Shown in pieces: positions 13,251 through 23,957 of a stretch of DNA of 64,000 nucleotides (position 1 is the first letter of the stretch; each line of letters begins with the position of its first letter). Source of the DNA: Triglochin maritima. Taxonomy: Eukaryota; Streptophyta; Magnoliopsida; Alismatales; Juncaginaceae. Below the pieces are notes generated by a model. That model ran no database searches. It was given only the letters and a program-made list of their open reading frames with translations, and had not been told where the DNA came from. Position numbers and translations under genes: made by a program. Location: NCBI GenBank assembly GCA_963682175.1, contig OY821782.1, positions 394,501 through 458,500 of the forward strand, given 5' to 3'.

Positions 13251-16200
13251 TTACCACCCGTAAGTAGGATTTTGCACGTGAGGAGGAACGAGATGTAAAT
13301 CCTTGCTTTGCTGCATATCATAATCCCTACTGCCAGGAATTGCTCCAGTAGCCAGTCTTAAAGCTTCATTTCCTGTTAGACAGTAGTGGGCAAAAGCCAA
13401 ACCTCCATCGACAACATTGGACAAATTTGGCATAGAAACTGATTTTTTGATGCTTCTGACATCCCGTGATTGGATATCTCCAACTGAATCCTTGTTATTT
13501 TCATGCAACACGTTGTCCAACTCTGAGAACTCCAAAAATCTCCAAGTTGCAGCTTCCCATGAAAGGTTATACATCTGTTCAGGGGTGAGAGGTTGAGGCT
13601 CACAGTCCATTGCTTCTCTTACTTTCGCAACAAAATCCTCTGATGTTCTATAAACAAGGCAGTTGGGAAATGACCTGAAAAAATCATTTGAAGGGTGATC
13701 CGCACAGACAACAAATTTTCCCATAGCAAGGGCCTCGGCAGTGGCTGTGCAAAGGACATCGCTGATGCTAGGGTTTATGAAAACCTTGTAACTGCAATAA
13801 AGACAAGAAATCTACTATCAATCTCCAGAAATGATGATTAGAAAACAAATGTATCAGCACTTAGTAGGAAAGTGTAAGTTACCCATGAAGTAAATCATCA
13901 GCATGATCTCTTCCTTTGAGAAAATTGAGATTCAGCTCCAACTTTCGAGCTGCAGATTGGACATCATGTGCATCCTCACCGTTTCCATATACATCCAACT
14001 TGAAGCCATCAAGATCGTTTTTGTGCTTGGCTAACAAATCTAGGAGTTCACGATAACCTTTCGCCCATACCATTTTGCCCAAGAAATATGCTCCCTTATG
14101 GAATGATTTGTGTCCAAGCTCCTTATCAGCAGCAACTTTCTCCCCAAGCTTCAGAAATTTGGGGTTCACACCATGAACGTTACATACAGAAGACTTAGGT
14201 AGATCCTGTGTTGCCGCAGAAAGACGAAGAACCTACACATTGATAACAAGCGAAACACAGATCTTCACATAGCAGAATAGATGATGTAAATCAAGAGAAG
14301 CCTAGGCATACATTTAAGATCTAAGTACAGAATTAGTTATCAGGACCAAAAGGAGAAAAAAGAAGTAGCTCATCAAGATGAAAGGCAATGAAACCTTGTG
14401 GCAATATGCTCTAATCAGCATGTTATTGATATGCTTGACAAAGAAGGCTTGGACTGCACCATTTTTCTCCCTCTTGATATATTCCAAGTAATTGGTGTGG
14501 ACAACTCCAACAACATGATTAAACTTGTCCGTCCAGCGTTTTCCATGATGATACCAGTTTAGGTGTTCTGGTTCTTCAAGTATTGCAATATCAGCTTCAT
14601 TGCCAGGAATAAACTGCGAAGTGTCGCCAGCAGGAATTATGCTCCGCCTTTCACTTGAGAACTAAATTAATGCAAAGGTAATCAGTGAAATCCATCAAAT
14701 TTGAAATGCAGGTGCAGGGCACTATAGTAGGGAGCGATACCTTTCCAGGGTAAAATGATATTTTGAAATCTGGTTTGAATCCTACCCTTTCCTCCAACCA
14801 ATTTCTAATATAAAGTTCATGTTCTTCAGGGGAACTAAATGTGAGACTGTTTGGATAGACCAATTCCTGATCAGACTTACAAAGCCAAGGAACTAGCAAA
14901 GTTACATTTTGTTTTGCAGCCTTAGCCAGATAGAGTGCTCGAAAAAGTGGATTCACAGCAGTTCCAGTCATCCAAGGAAGACTTGCAGTTGTGATGATGG
15001 AGATATGACGTTTCTTATCGATGGAATCATGCTTCTTGGAGTCCCAAAACTCATCCTCATAGTGATGTCCAGTACTTCGGAGGACACTTTCTATTCTGTA
15101 GTCCAATTCGTCATTTACAGTATCCATATCAAGACATCCTGTTGAAAAAGACCGTGAAAGAAGCTGGTTTTCCCTTTTGCTGCACAGTCCATCCACTATT
15201 TTGTCTTGTATATCTATACAGAAGTAAATCTTGTGTCAATAAAGTAGATTAATTGTATTTACTTGCATGTATGAGTTGGCTTAACCGACCACTCAGATAC
15301 TGCTTTTTAGAACAAAATTGTGGAAAAGGGAAGTTAAGGCTTGTATAATAAAAACAATTCTAATCAGTGAATGCTTTAGTACTTTTATATTTCAATCATC
15401 TAGAGAATGAAGAAAGCATGCACATCAAAAGTAATACAAGGGATAATTGCTGTTCTGAGACATTTCAAGGATTAAGTACAAATATTCTCTTGAAGACTTG
15501 AACAATATTTAGATGACTGTCGAACAGTCTCCTTACTTTTGTCAAAATCATTGCACAGGTATATAATTAAAAAAGACTCAATTATCTCTTGATGATCAAA
15601 ACTAAATGATATGAAATTCTCACCATCACCACAAAATCTAAGATTGTAAAGTATTTCCAAGCCTAATACATTGACACCACTTTATAGAGAACTAGGCCAG
15701 ACAACCCATGTCAACAAAATAATAATTAAAATGTCAACAAAAGCTTATAGGAATTTACCCTTAAACAAATCATTGATGGATCACAAAGCAACAAAGAAGA
15801 CAACATACAAAGAACAAACTGAGAGTGTGAGCCAAAAACAATAACCCGAGTATCTTCTGCATACCTCTTTTTATACCAAGTTGATCAAATAATGGACCCG
15901 ATTGCTTCACCAACGAAGCCAAAAGTTCTGGGATATCCAACGGGAGAACAACCTGTGGTAGATATAAGGGAGAGCATTAGCCTTTAGTAAACACTAGTCA
16001 AACTCAGACAGGCTGCAAGGACAAGATGCACTCTGAGTTTTTCATCAAGATCTCTTGATTTGATTTTTTTAATTCAAATCCGTTGAATTTAATAGCTAAC
16101 TAAGATCTTCATTTGTGATCCATGGCATGCCTATCTTATCCAAGATATATATATGTCTCCTTATCCTTAATGTAATTTCACTTTGCAGTTTGAACTAATC

Positions 16201-17409
16201 AGAATTTCTCTCATGCATCCTAATCTTTTCAGCATGTCATGTTTAAACAATACCAATGATGCTATCAATTAAAATTTAAAGCCAAGGATATAAGACCAAC
16301 CTAACCTTTGTATCTTCAGCCTCCCCACAAAGTGATTTCTGCAGAAACAAAATAAAACAAAAAATAAATATCTTTGATCCTGAAAGTCCTCAAATCATTT
16401 TTTCGAAGACAAACAAAGAACAAAACTAACTACATAGCCAATTCAGGTGCAACTTAAACCCTGATGTCATATGCACTGGAGTTTGGAGTTTGGAAATGCA
16501 TTAGAAATCCATTTGGCCATCAAAACTGGACAGGAACGTAAGAAATTTTTTACCATGCCGATGTCACGATGCAATGGGCATGGCATTGAAAATTGTATCA
16601 TATAAAATCTTGACTGTTACCTCGTTCATGCATGAACTGAGAACAAAACATTATTTTTTCTTAGGGTGTATTTGCTTTTAGGAAAATTACACTTCTAGAA
16701 TGACTTCAATGTGATTGATTCTCCAAAGAAAATTAAAAAAAAACCTATTAGTAGAATTCCAAAACTACAAGAAGATGCATTCTCATCTCACTACAACATG
16801 GATAACTTTCTTGCACTACAACATAAACACATTATATGAACCAGAATTCCGGAAACTAGAGTTCCATCAACTAATTTCACAGTCAAACACCACTTGTTCC
16901 AAACCAATTATACAGATACAGCCACGCACGAGTTCAAGCACAATTACCGGTAATCCAAAACGAAACTACATTCCACCAAACTGAGTTACGCGTACCAAGT
17001 TGGACTTGACGTTGCGATCGACCTCCCCTAAGCTCTCCTTCAACAACCTGATGGGCCTCCACTCCCCTCTCTTCTCCTCCACCTTCCCTCTCAGCCTCTG
17101 GATCCGCTCCCAATCCCAATCCCATTCCCACTCCAACTCCTCCTCCGTAACAAACCTCCCCCTTATTGCCGAAAGATCGATCTTTAACCTCGAATTAGTC
17201 CCCGAATCGTACCTCCTTCGGATCCTCTCGACGATACCGAGCTCCGGAGAGGGGGTGGAGGCGGAGTTGATGAGGGTCTTGAGCTCGCGGTCGGCGACGT
17301 CCTTGAGGTGGTTAGCGCGGGCGCGCATGAGTTGGAGGTCAGCGTTCCAGCCACGGGAGAGGAACGAAAACGCCGCCTTCTCCTTCTCCGGGGACGGACG
17401 GGAGTCCAT
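13251..17409 (-). CDS. DGD1: Digalactosyldiacylglycerol synthase 1 (DGD1), chloroplast envelope
   Basis: Seven exons on the minus strand: 17409-16996, 16338-16306, 15952-15865, 15213-14741, 14661-14395, 14232-13883 and 13791-13251. They total 2166 nt, 721 aa. DGD1 is a GT4 glycosyltransferase of the outer chloroplast envelope that moves galactose from UDP-Gal to MGDG, making DGDG, a major thylakoid lipid. Visible: an N-terminal extension (about the first 225 residues, including SFLSRGW and [14 protein letters not shown]), then [18 protein letters not shown] and [18 protein letters not shown]. The donor-binding half follows: [41 protein letters not shown] and [18 protein letters not shown]. 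The N-terminal extension marks it as DGD1 rather than the shorter DGD2. It is shorter than the Arabidopsis protein (808 aa), the difference lying in the poorly conserved first exon. The 11-codon exon 2 is real by phase and homology. Confidence 0.95.
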
Positions 17410-18183
17410 CGGATTCTAGGGTTAGGGTTTGGGATTTGGGGTCGAGATGGAAGGGTTGAGGTGGTGTTTCTTTTAGTGGGGACCACACCTGCTGATGTGG
17501 AAAGATTTGATGACGTGGACTTCTTCTTGTCAATTTCTTATTTTGATTTATTATTATTATACTGTTATGGAAAAGTTAGAAGTTTTGTAATGGAAAAGTT
17601 AGAAGTTTTTAGTCATTCCACTCATGTCTTCCCTCTTAATTAATTAGGAAGTAAGATATTTCATTCTTGTTTCGAGACTTTTATGATCATAATCTTTAAA
17701 TACATTCTTAACTTTCATTCTTTACTTAAGTTGAGTAGCCAGTGGCTGAAGATTTATAAGTAAATGTATGATGAAAACATATGCATAAAAGCTTAAGTTT
17801 TTTAATTTTAATTGATGTATATTATATATCAATTTTGATTAAACACACATAATGACTAACATAAGCGACCTCTTGAATATAATCTGATGATTTAGTTAAT
17901 TATGATTTAATTTGCTCGTCATGTATGGGTAATGTAACATTTAGTAGACATGATCTCACACACGAATGCCTAACAACTCGACGGTCCATTCTAGAGATGA
18001 TATAATAAAACAAAAGTAGATGTAAGACGAAGCAAATTACCCATCCATAATACCCGTACTCCGCGTCAACCAAAATGGTCCGAATCGAATCAAAATTTAT
18101 CCGATTTCCCAATCACAGACGACAACAACAAAAAAAAACTCCTAAATCCGCTTCGAAACGGAAATTTCATCGCGAAAGCCGAC
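17410..18183. promoter_or_regulatory. Divergent promoter between DGD1 (-) and the LRAT-domain gene (+)
   Basis: A 774-bp head-to-head spacer. Next to the DGD1 ATG, a GGGTTAGGGTTTGGG-like run at 17419-17436 (AAACCCTAACCC on the DGD1 strand) is a telo-box-type element common in leaders of plant housekeeping genes. The middle is AT-rich with no ORF. A GC-richer leader starts near 18130 for the LRAT gene. Shared regulation is possible but not shown. Confidence 0.5.
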
Positions 18184-19703
18184 ATGGGTTTGCTCTCCAA
18201 CAGGTTTCCGTCCACATCCCCCCATCAATTCCGCTCTTGAAACCATAAAAATCGTTTCTTTCGTTGTTTTTTTGGCCTAAAAGTTGTGATTTTGGAAAAC
18301 GGCAGGATTGGGAAGGAGAGATTGGAGGCCGGAGACCACATCTACTCCTGGAGGGCGTACGTCTATGCCCATCATGGTCTGTCCCATTGATTTTTCCATT
18401 TTCTGCTGTTTTCTGATTTGGGTTCGATCTAAAGTTGTGATTTTCGAGTTTTTGCGTGATAAATTGGTCTTTGGAGTCAAATTTGTAAGTTCAAATCAAA
18501 GTTGTGAGCTCGTGTGGATGTCGATTTATTTGGGTCAACTATTAATTGTCCTCTGGTTTTCCACGGCAGAAATTTGGAATAAAAAGGTATTTTTTAAGTT
18601 TTGTTGTGTACATTTTGCTTCATGGGTGCACATCACCAATGATCTTTGATGCCTCTATTGCCTTTGCCCATTGCATGGACGTCAATTTTGAGTTTAAAGG
18701 TTGGATTTTTCTAGTTTTTTACTGTTCAAATTTAGTATTTTTTAGGCTTATAATAAGTGGAAAGTACGATCGCAGTACATGCTTCGCGTGTTTTTGCCCC
18801 GCTGCTCCTATTGTTTTGGATGTGATTTCCGATTTTAGTGTATGTATGTATCCTTCACATGCTCCAGTAATAATGAACTGTCAAAAAACAAACATAATGG
18901 GAAAGAGAAATCATGTTTTACCTAAAGAGGCCACCTTTTCCCCATTAATTCGGTTCATTCAATAATTTGATGTGCAAATTTTTGGAATAGGCATCTATGT
19001 GGGTGACGACAAGGTAATACATTTTACTCGAGGACGAGGTCAAGAGATCGGGACAGGAACTTTTCTGGACATTCTTGTCAGCTCCAGCCACAAGCACTCT
19101 GGAACATCCTGCCCTGATTGCGCAAGCAAGCTCCAGGACTCCAATGGAGTGGTCATCTCTTGCCTGAGTTGCTTCCTGGATGGCGGAGCTTTATACCGCT
19201 TTGAGTATGGTGTTAATCCAGCCCTCTTCGTCGCCAAGGTGCGAGGCGGCACAATGACGTTAGCCGAGTCGGACCCCAATGAAATTGTGGTCCACAGAGC
19301 TAACCATCTGCTGAATAGTGGTGGCTTCAGATGCTACAATGTATTTAAGAGCAACTGTGAGGATTTTGCTATCTACTGCAAGACAGAGTTACTGGTGATC
19401 GAGCAAGGAGTGATTGGGCAGAGTGGGCAGGCAATTTCGATCATCGGTGGACCTGTGGCAACTGTTTTCTCGACGCCCATCCGCCTACTGACTACAAATG
19501 TTTACGGGATGACAGCCACTGCCATCGGGATCTACTGTGCTAGCAGGTATATGGCTGATATTGGGAACAGAATTGATGTGGTGAAGGTGGTGGTTGAAGA
19601 TTTATCAGCGAAGCTCAGCACTGGAAGGGTTCTGCTCGTTCAAGAGACCAAGAATCCTAACCGCACCGGAATGCTAGTGTCATTAGTTTTGAAGGACGAA
19701 TAG
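18184..19703 (+). CDS. LRAT/NC-domain protein (LEAD-SENSITIVE1-like)
   Basis: Three exons: 18184-18203, 18306-18376 and 18991-19703, total 804 nt, 267 aa, in phase throughout. The protein has an LRAT-like (NlpC/P60-superfamily) fold. Visible: the H-box region RLEAGDHIYSWRAYVYAHHG, running on through IYVGDDKVIHFTRG, and the NC box in SNCEDFAIYCKT with the conserved Cys. Hydrophobic stretches toward the C-terminus (GGPVATVFSTPIRLL and following) suggest membrane association, as in animal relatives. In animals the family acylates or hydrolyses lipids through the His/Cys pair; the plant members' biochemistry is largely unassigned, so the catalytic role here is inference. The tiny first exon (MGLLSN and part of an Arg codon) is typical of this plant subfamily. 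Confidence 0.88.
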
Positions 19704-20211
19704 TAAAAGTTACAGCCTTATTGCGTGATTTATTGAGTGTGGATTGATAAGCCGTAACTGCTGAATTTGTTACTTCTGGTGCTTGATCCGTTTGTATATC
19801 ATCTAATAACTTTGCTACTTAATATATCTTGACTGGATTTGTTATCAACTCGAGCTCCCCTTGCTGTAAAGAAGATCTGTTTAACTTCCCTTGACCAAGA
19901 TTTAGAAACATCCGACCATTTATTTATTAAATATGAACTTAATAATACCCCAACAGATTGTCATAATTTTGCTAATAATATGGTAAAAAATGAATATGCA
20001 CAAATGACAAACCAAAATGGCGGTGCCCATTTCACCATTTTGACCCAAAAAATTGAAGACGTCTTAAATATTGCTAATGATACTGTTATTTAGAAAATAA
20101 GAGCATAATGAAGGTCAACAAAATCCTCCGTCCCCAAAAGACTCTTTAACAGTCATAGTATTGACAACGGTTACTCTAAAAACAACATGAAAATTTGAAT
20201 CTTCAACTCTC
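19704..20211. other. Short convergent spacer (LRAT and NSA2 3' ends)
   Basis: 508 bp holding the 3' UTRs of two converging genes. An open stretch at 19839-20093 has no recognisable domain and looks like chance. No repeat or RNA gene seen. Confidence 0.5.
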
Positions 20212-23014
20212 TCAAACAAGCAGAACAGCGTTTATACAACCATCATTTTCGGGATTGTTGGTAACCTGGGCATATTTACCTGCATGGAGTAAAGAAAGAT
20301 TAGTCACCAAATTTATAAGGAAACGAAAACATAGAACAAATAAATATGTTGAAGTGTAAATGAAAACTTACCCCACACAACTTTTCCACCAGGGGTAACC
20401 AGCCCAAGTTCACTAACATTAACCTGTAAGATATTTTTTTAAAAGGGTTAAGTAACCCAAACACTCAGGGAAAAAAATTAACACCCGCATAAAAACATAG
20501 GAAGGAATTTTCATTACCTCGATGATGGTTCCTCTGGTGATGACACCAAGAGAAGTGTACATTGAACCATTTGGATTTTTCTTTATTCCAATTATTTCAA
20601 GATTAAATGTGCACTTAAGCTCAGGGTGAGTCACGTGGGCCTTGTTAAATCGCAATCCCATTGGACGAATGAAACGCTCGTACTTTGGAGGCTTTCTAGT
20701 GAATCCAGGTCCCACAAATGTGACCTTAGTAACCATTCTCTTCCACTGCTTGGCTGATAAGTAGCAAACACCAGAAATTAATGGTAAGTAAGATGAAAAT
20801 GTATGTGTGAAACTGCTTCACTGACTAGGAATTTTCTTAAAGGTCTGATTCTGTTAAGAAAGAAGTAGCCCATTGAGAAAGCTTTAGATGAAAAATGGAT
20901 GATGAGGAACATCTCAATAAGCTAGCCGAGGCATCAATGCCTGTTTTCCTTTTTCGCTAAACTAAAATAATAATTGGCGCAAATAAAATACAAAACGTGA
21001 ATGGAAAAACTGAAGATGCAAAACCAAAAGGCCTGGAACACTTAATTTTTGTTCATAATGACCGAGTCGACTTTAGATAATACTACATAAGTTATCAGTT
21101 CATAAGGTTATTAGTACAATACTACAATTCAGGCAAACATTGCTTACTTTTCCTTTTGCCAGTACGAACAACACGGAACATCTCATCTTCGGCAACAGGT
21201 CTCACCTGAAGAAAATGAAAGATTGATCAAAAGATTAAAAACTCAAAAGAGAACAAAAGCAAGTGACCAAGTGACAACAGTTGCATCACATGAATGGCAA
21301 AGTGACTGCTAAAATCCCTACGAGCATGCCAAATTCTAATACCCGGTGCTAGTAGAGATTAACATCTGTATGAATAATGACTGTAGAAGACTAAAGTAGA
21401 CTTACCTTTGGTAGAGGAACTTCCCATTTACCAGCCCTCTCCTTTCTTTTCTGCTTGATTGTGTTACTCAAGACCTGCAGGTGTTGAACATGATAATGAT
21501 TTAGATAGAGGAGATCGTGATTCATAGAACATACTGTTATACAATACAGGTGTGTGGTTTAACAATTTCAATACCCTGCCAACAAGCCAATGGATAATTG
21601 GATTCATGTACATGAATGCCACTAGTGATAATATTTATAGAAGGTACCTTCGCTCGAGTTGTTTCGTCACGATCCAATAGGTATGCTGGAACAGCTCCAT
21701 CATGGACTGTGTCATCCACCTTGCGTCGAGTTGATTTCTCATCATGCATAAGAAGCCTGTGAGAGTAAAAAAATAAACAGCAGGTTAACCTTTTGCATCG
21801 TCATTTTTTTCCAAAATAATCATCATAGCAATATAATAGACGGTTACCCTTTCCATCACCTAAAAAACAGTACAACGCATTCATCCAACAAATTTTTCGT
21901 TCGGAAATCTATGAATATGACACAACTTTTTATAAATTCATGATCTACTTAAAGGAGGATATCACAGGTCACAGCAGCATGAAATATCCAAACCACTCAA
22001 GAAGAACAAAAAATCTAAGATAACTGGCAGAAAGCTAAAAGGCGTAGTGCTTCTTGTGCTACAATGTTGTGTCTGCGTAAATCCCAAAGACCTAAATTGA
22101 ACCTTGCAGAGGATAATTGTTCAAAAATCAAAATCAAGTGAACCACAACCTAACCATGTTTCTACAGATACAAAGTCTAGACACATCAAGCTTTGTACTT
22201 AAAAAAAGCTTCTTGTGCAATCACTGCTTGTAATGTTGGGAGACAAACAACTGAACTTAAGTTTACTAAGATCCAAAAATTAATATTTCCATTGACAACA
22301 TAATCCCACACTAAACTATAGCCATATTCATTAAGTGGTATCCGACAGACAGCAATTGTATCAACAACTACACTACAAAAATTCAGTTCTGACTACGGTA
22401 GGAACTGAGTGTGTCAGTCTTCGGTTATGCTTAAACAACACTTGATCTCCACAACACACCTTTTGGGTCTTGGCATACAACATTACAAACACTTAAAACA
22501 TCATAGTTCTCAGAAACAACTACGTTTCAAAATCGACAAAACACGAACAGGGACTCACTTAACTGCCCTTCCAATAATCTACCCACAAACTAAACCTCTG
22601 TAATATCAACAAAAAAAACAAGAAAGCTTACGTTTTCTTCATTAGCGCCTTCTCCGCGTAGCGCTTCTTGGCAAACATCTTACCCTTAATACCAATAGCC
22701 TGCAAACAAACACACACACACACAACCAAAACCATTCAAACCCCACATACGTATCCAAATCCGGAAAGAAAAATGGTGTAAAAATCGGACCTTTTGGGCA
22801 ATAGCGGATCTCTTGTGGACCTCACGCGCCTCCTTCTTCCTCTTCCTCTCGAAGTGGTCATGGCGGTACCCATGCCGCTTCCTGTGAAGCTCGATGTAGT
22901 CTCCCTGCGGCTGCAAGAACGAAAAAAAAAAAAAAAAACCCAAATCGTCAGAGCTTGATTTCGGATTTGGATGGGTTGGGAGGAGGAAAGAGGAGGAGGA
23001 GGAGGAGGAACCAT
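20212..23014 (-). CDS. NSA2: Ribosome biogenesis protein NSA2 (S8e family)
   Basis: Nine exons on the minus strand: 23014-23012 (ATG only), 22910-22791, 22699-22632, 21756-21648, 21474-21406, 21205-21148, 20753-20518, 20423-20372 and 20279-20212. They total 783 nt, 260 aa, the usual length of eukaryotic NSA2. It is a nucleolar factor of late pre-60S assembly. Visible: the invariant start [17 protein letters not shown], lysine/arginine-rich helices ([36 protein letters not shown]), then the S8e-like beta domain: [79 protein letters not shown]. The first exon codes only Met and its donor is the weak GTTCCT; the fit to homologs (MPQGDY) and the total length support it. It converges on the LRAT gene and originally diverged from the bZIP gene. 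Confidence 0.95.
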
Positions 23015-23035
23015 GGCGGATCGAAGCGGGGCGGC

Positions 23036-23102
23036 GAAAAACCCTAGGGTTTTGGTTTGGGTCGAGTCGAGTCGGGGGGGCGATGGAAGTTTGGTTATAT
23101 AT
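23036..23102 (-). promoter_or_regulatory. NSA2 core promoter: telo-box and TATA box
   Basis: On the minus strand, TATATAACC (about 23093-23101) lies some 80 bp upstream of the ATG. AAAACCCTAGGG (23042-23053) between them is a telo-box-type element. Telo-boxes with a nearby TATA are common in promoters of plant ribosomal-protein and ribosome-assembly genes; a link to growth-dependent expression is inference. Confidence 0.5.
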
Positions 23103-23463
23103 GGTAGTTACTAATCGGGTTGTCGGGTCGTTTGCAAACTTGCTTGGTTTTTTTCTGTATTTCATTTACCGTAATACTAATAGATTTTAAATACGAGGCA
23201 AATCGGATGCACTAGCAGTAGTAGCAGCAAAGTTAGTAGGAAAACTCCCATTCTATTATATTCTATTCTATTCTTTTCTTTTCTGGAAAGAAACTAAAGT
23301 CAAATAAATAGCAAAACAAGAATAGATCCACCCGAAGTGGCTCGGTGGGTCCCAAGTGGGTCGAACCCAAAACTTTGGGCACGCACGCATGACCCACCAA
23401 CCAACCAGTAGACCGACCAGCCCTAACAAGTTGGTCAGCGAAACAACCTTTACAAACAACCTC

Positions 23464-23544
23464 TCTTCTTCTTCTTCTTCTTCTTCTTCTTCTTCCCCTA
23501 AAAGTGTATTGCCTATTCTGCCACCGCCACCGCCACCGCCACGA
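23464..23544. repeat. (CTT)n microsatellite followed by a (CCACCG)n run
   Basis: About eleven CTT/TTC units at 23464-23496 and about four CCACCG units at 23520-23543. Both lie directly before the LTR retrotransposon insertion site, in what was the spacer between NSA2 and the bZIP gene. The short ORFs across them are low-complexity artefacts. Confidence 0.8.
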
Positions 23545-23564
23545 CACCCCACCACCAAACCCTA

Positions 23565-23927
23565 TGATAGCAGTCAAAATAAATGAAGTGACGTGGCCAA
23601 TCGTAATTGGTCTAATACACTTGATGAAGATTGATGACTTGGCATATTTTGATTGGGTGTTTGGGGGTTACATGGATTCTATGTTAGTTAGAGTTAGTTT
23701 TAGTAGTTAGAGTTAGTTGGAGTTAGTTAATTGAAGTGGTTGTTGTAGCCTATAAATAGGTCATCACTTGTACTTGTATAAGCATCCATTTTGAATAATG
23801 AAATCTTAGTTTGGTTATTGTGTTTGTTTGGAGTTTTGTGTCACTCGAAGAGCACTAATTGTATCGGTTCGTAGTTGGTGATCGCATTCATGAGTCCGGT
23901 CCGGAGTGGATCCGTTGTGGGCTAACA
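23565..23927 (+). repeat. 5' LTR (363 bp) with TATA box
   Basis: Begins TGATAGCAG, ends GGGCTAACA. It contains CCTATAAATAGG (TATA box, about 23749-23760), followed 3' by AATAATGAAAT, a likely polyadenylation context, so U3, R and U5 can be placed roughly. Several GTTAGTT-type units (GAGTTAGTT, TTAGTAGTTAG) repeat at 23680-23730 in U3. The 5-bp target duplication CCCTA precedes it. Confidence 0.95.
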
Positions 23928-23930
23928 ATT

Positions 23931-23942
23931 TGGTATCAGAGC
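23931..23942 (+). other. Primer binding site for initiator tRNA-Met
   Basis: TGGTATCAGAGC, three bases after the 5' LTR, is the exact complement of the 3' end of plant initiator tRNA-Met and the standard minus-strand primer site of many plant LTR retrotransposons. Confidence 0.95.
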
Positions 23943-23957
23943 CTCCTCTGGACAACT

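Noticed and set aside
17184..17486. ORFs in other frames over the first DGD1 exon
   Set aside because: Shadow frames of a GC-rich exon; the DGD1 frame has conserved matches and proper splice sites.
23263..23586. Several overlapping ORFs around the CTT and CCACCG repeats
   Set aside because: They are low-complexity translations (Ser, Pro or Glu runs) of the microsatellites with no domain and no splice context.
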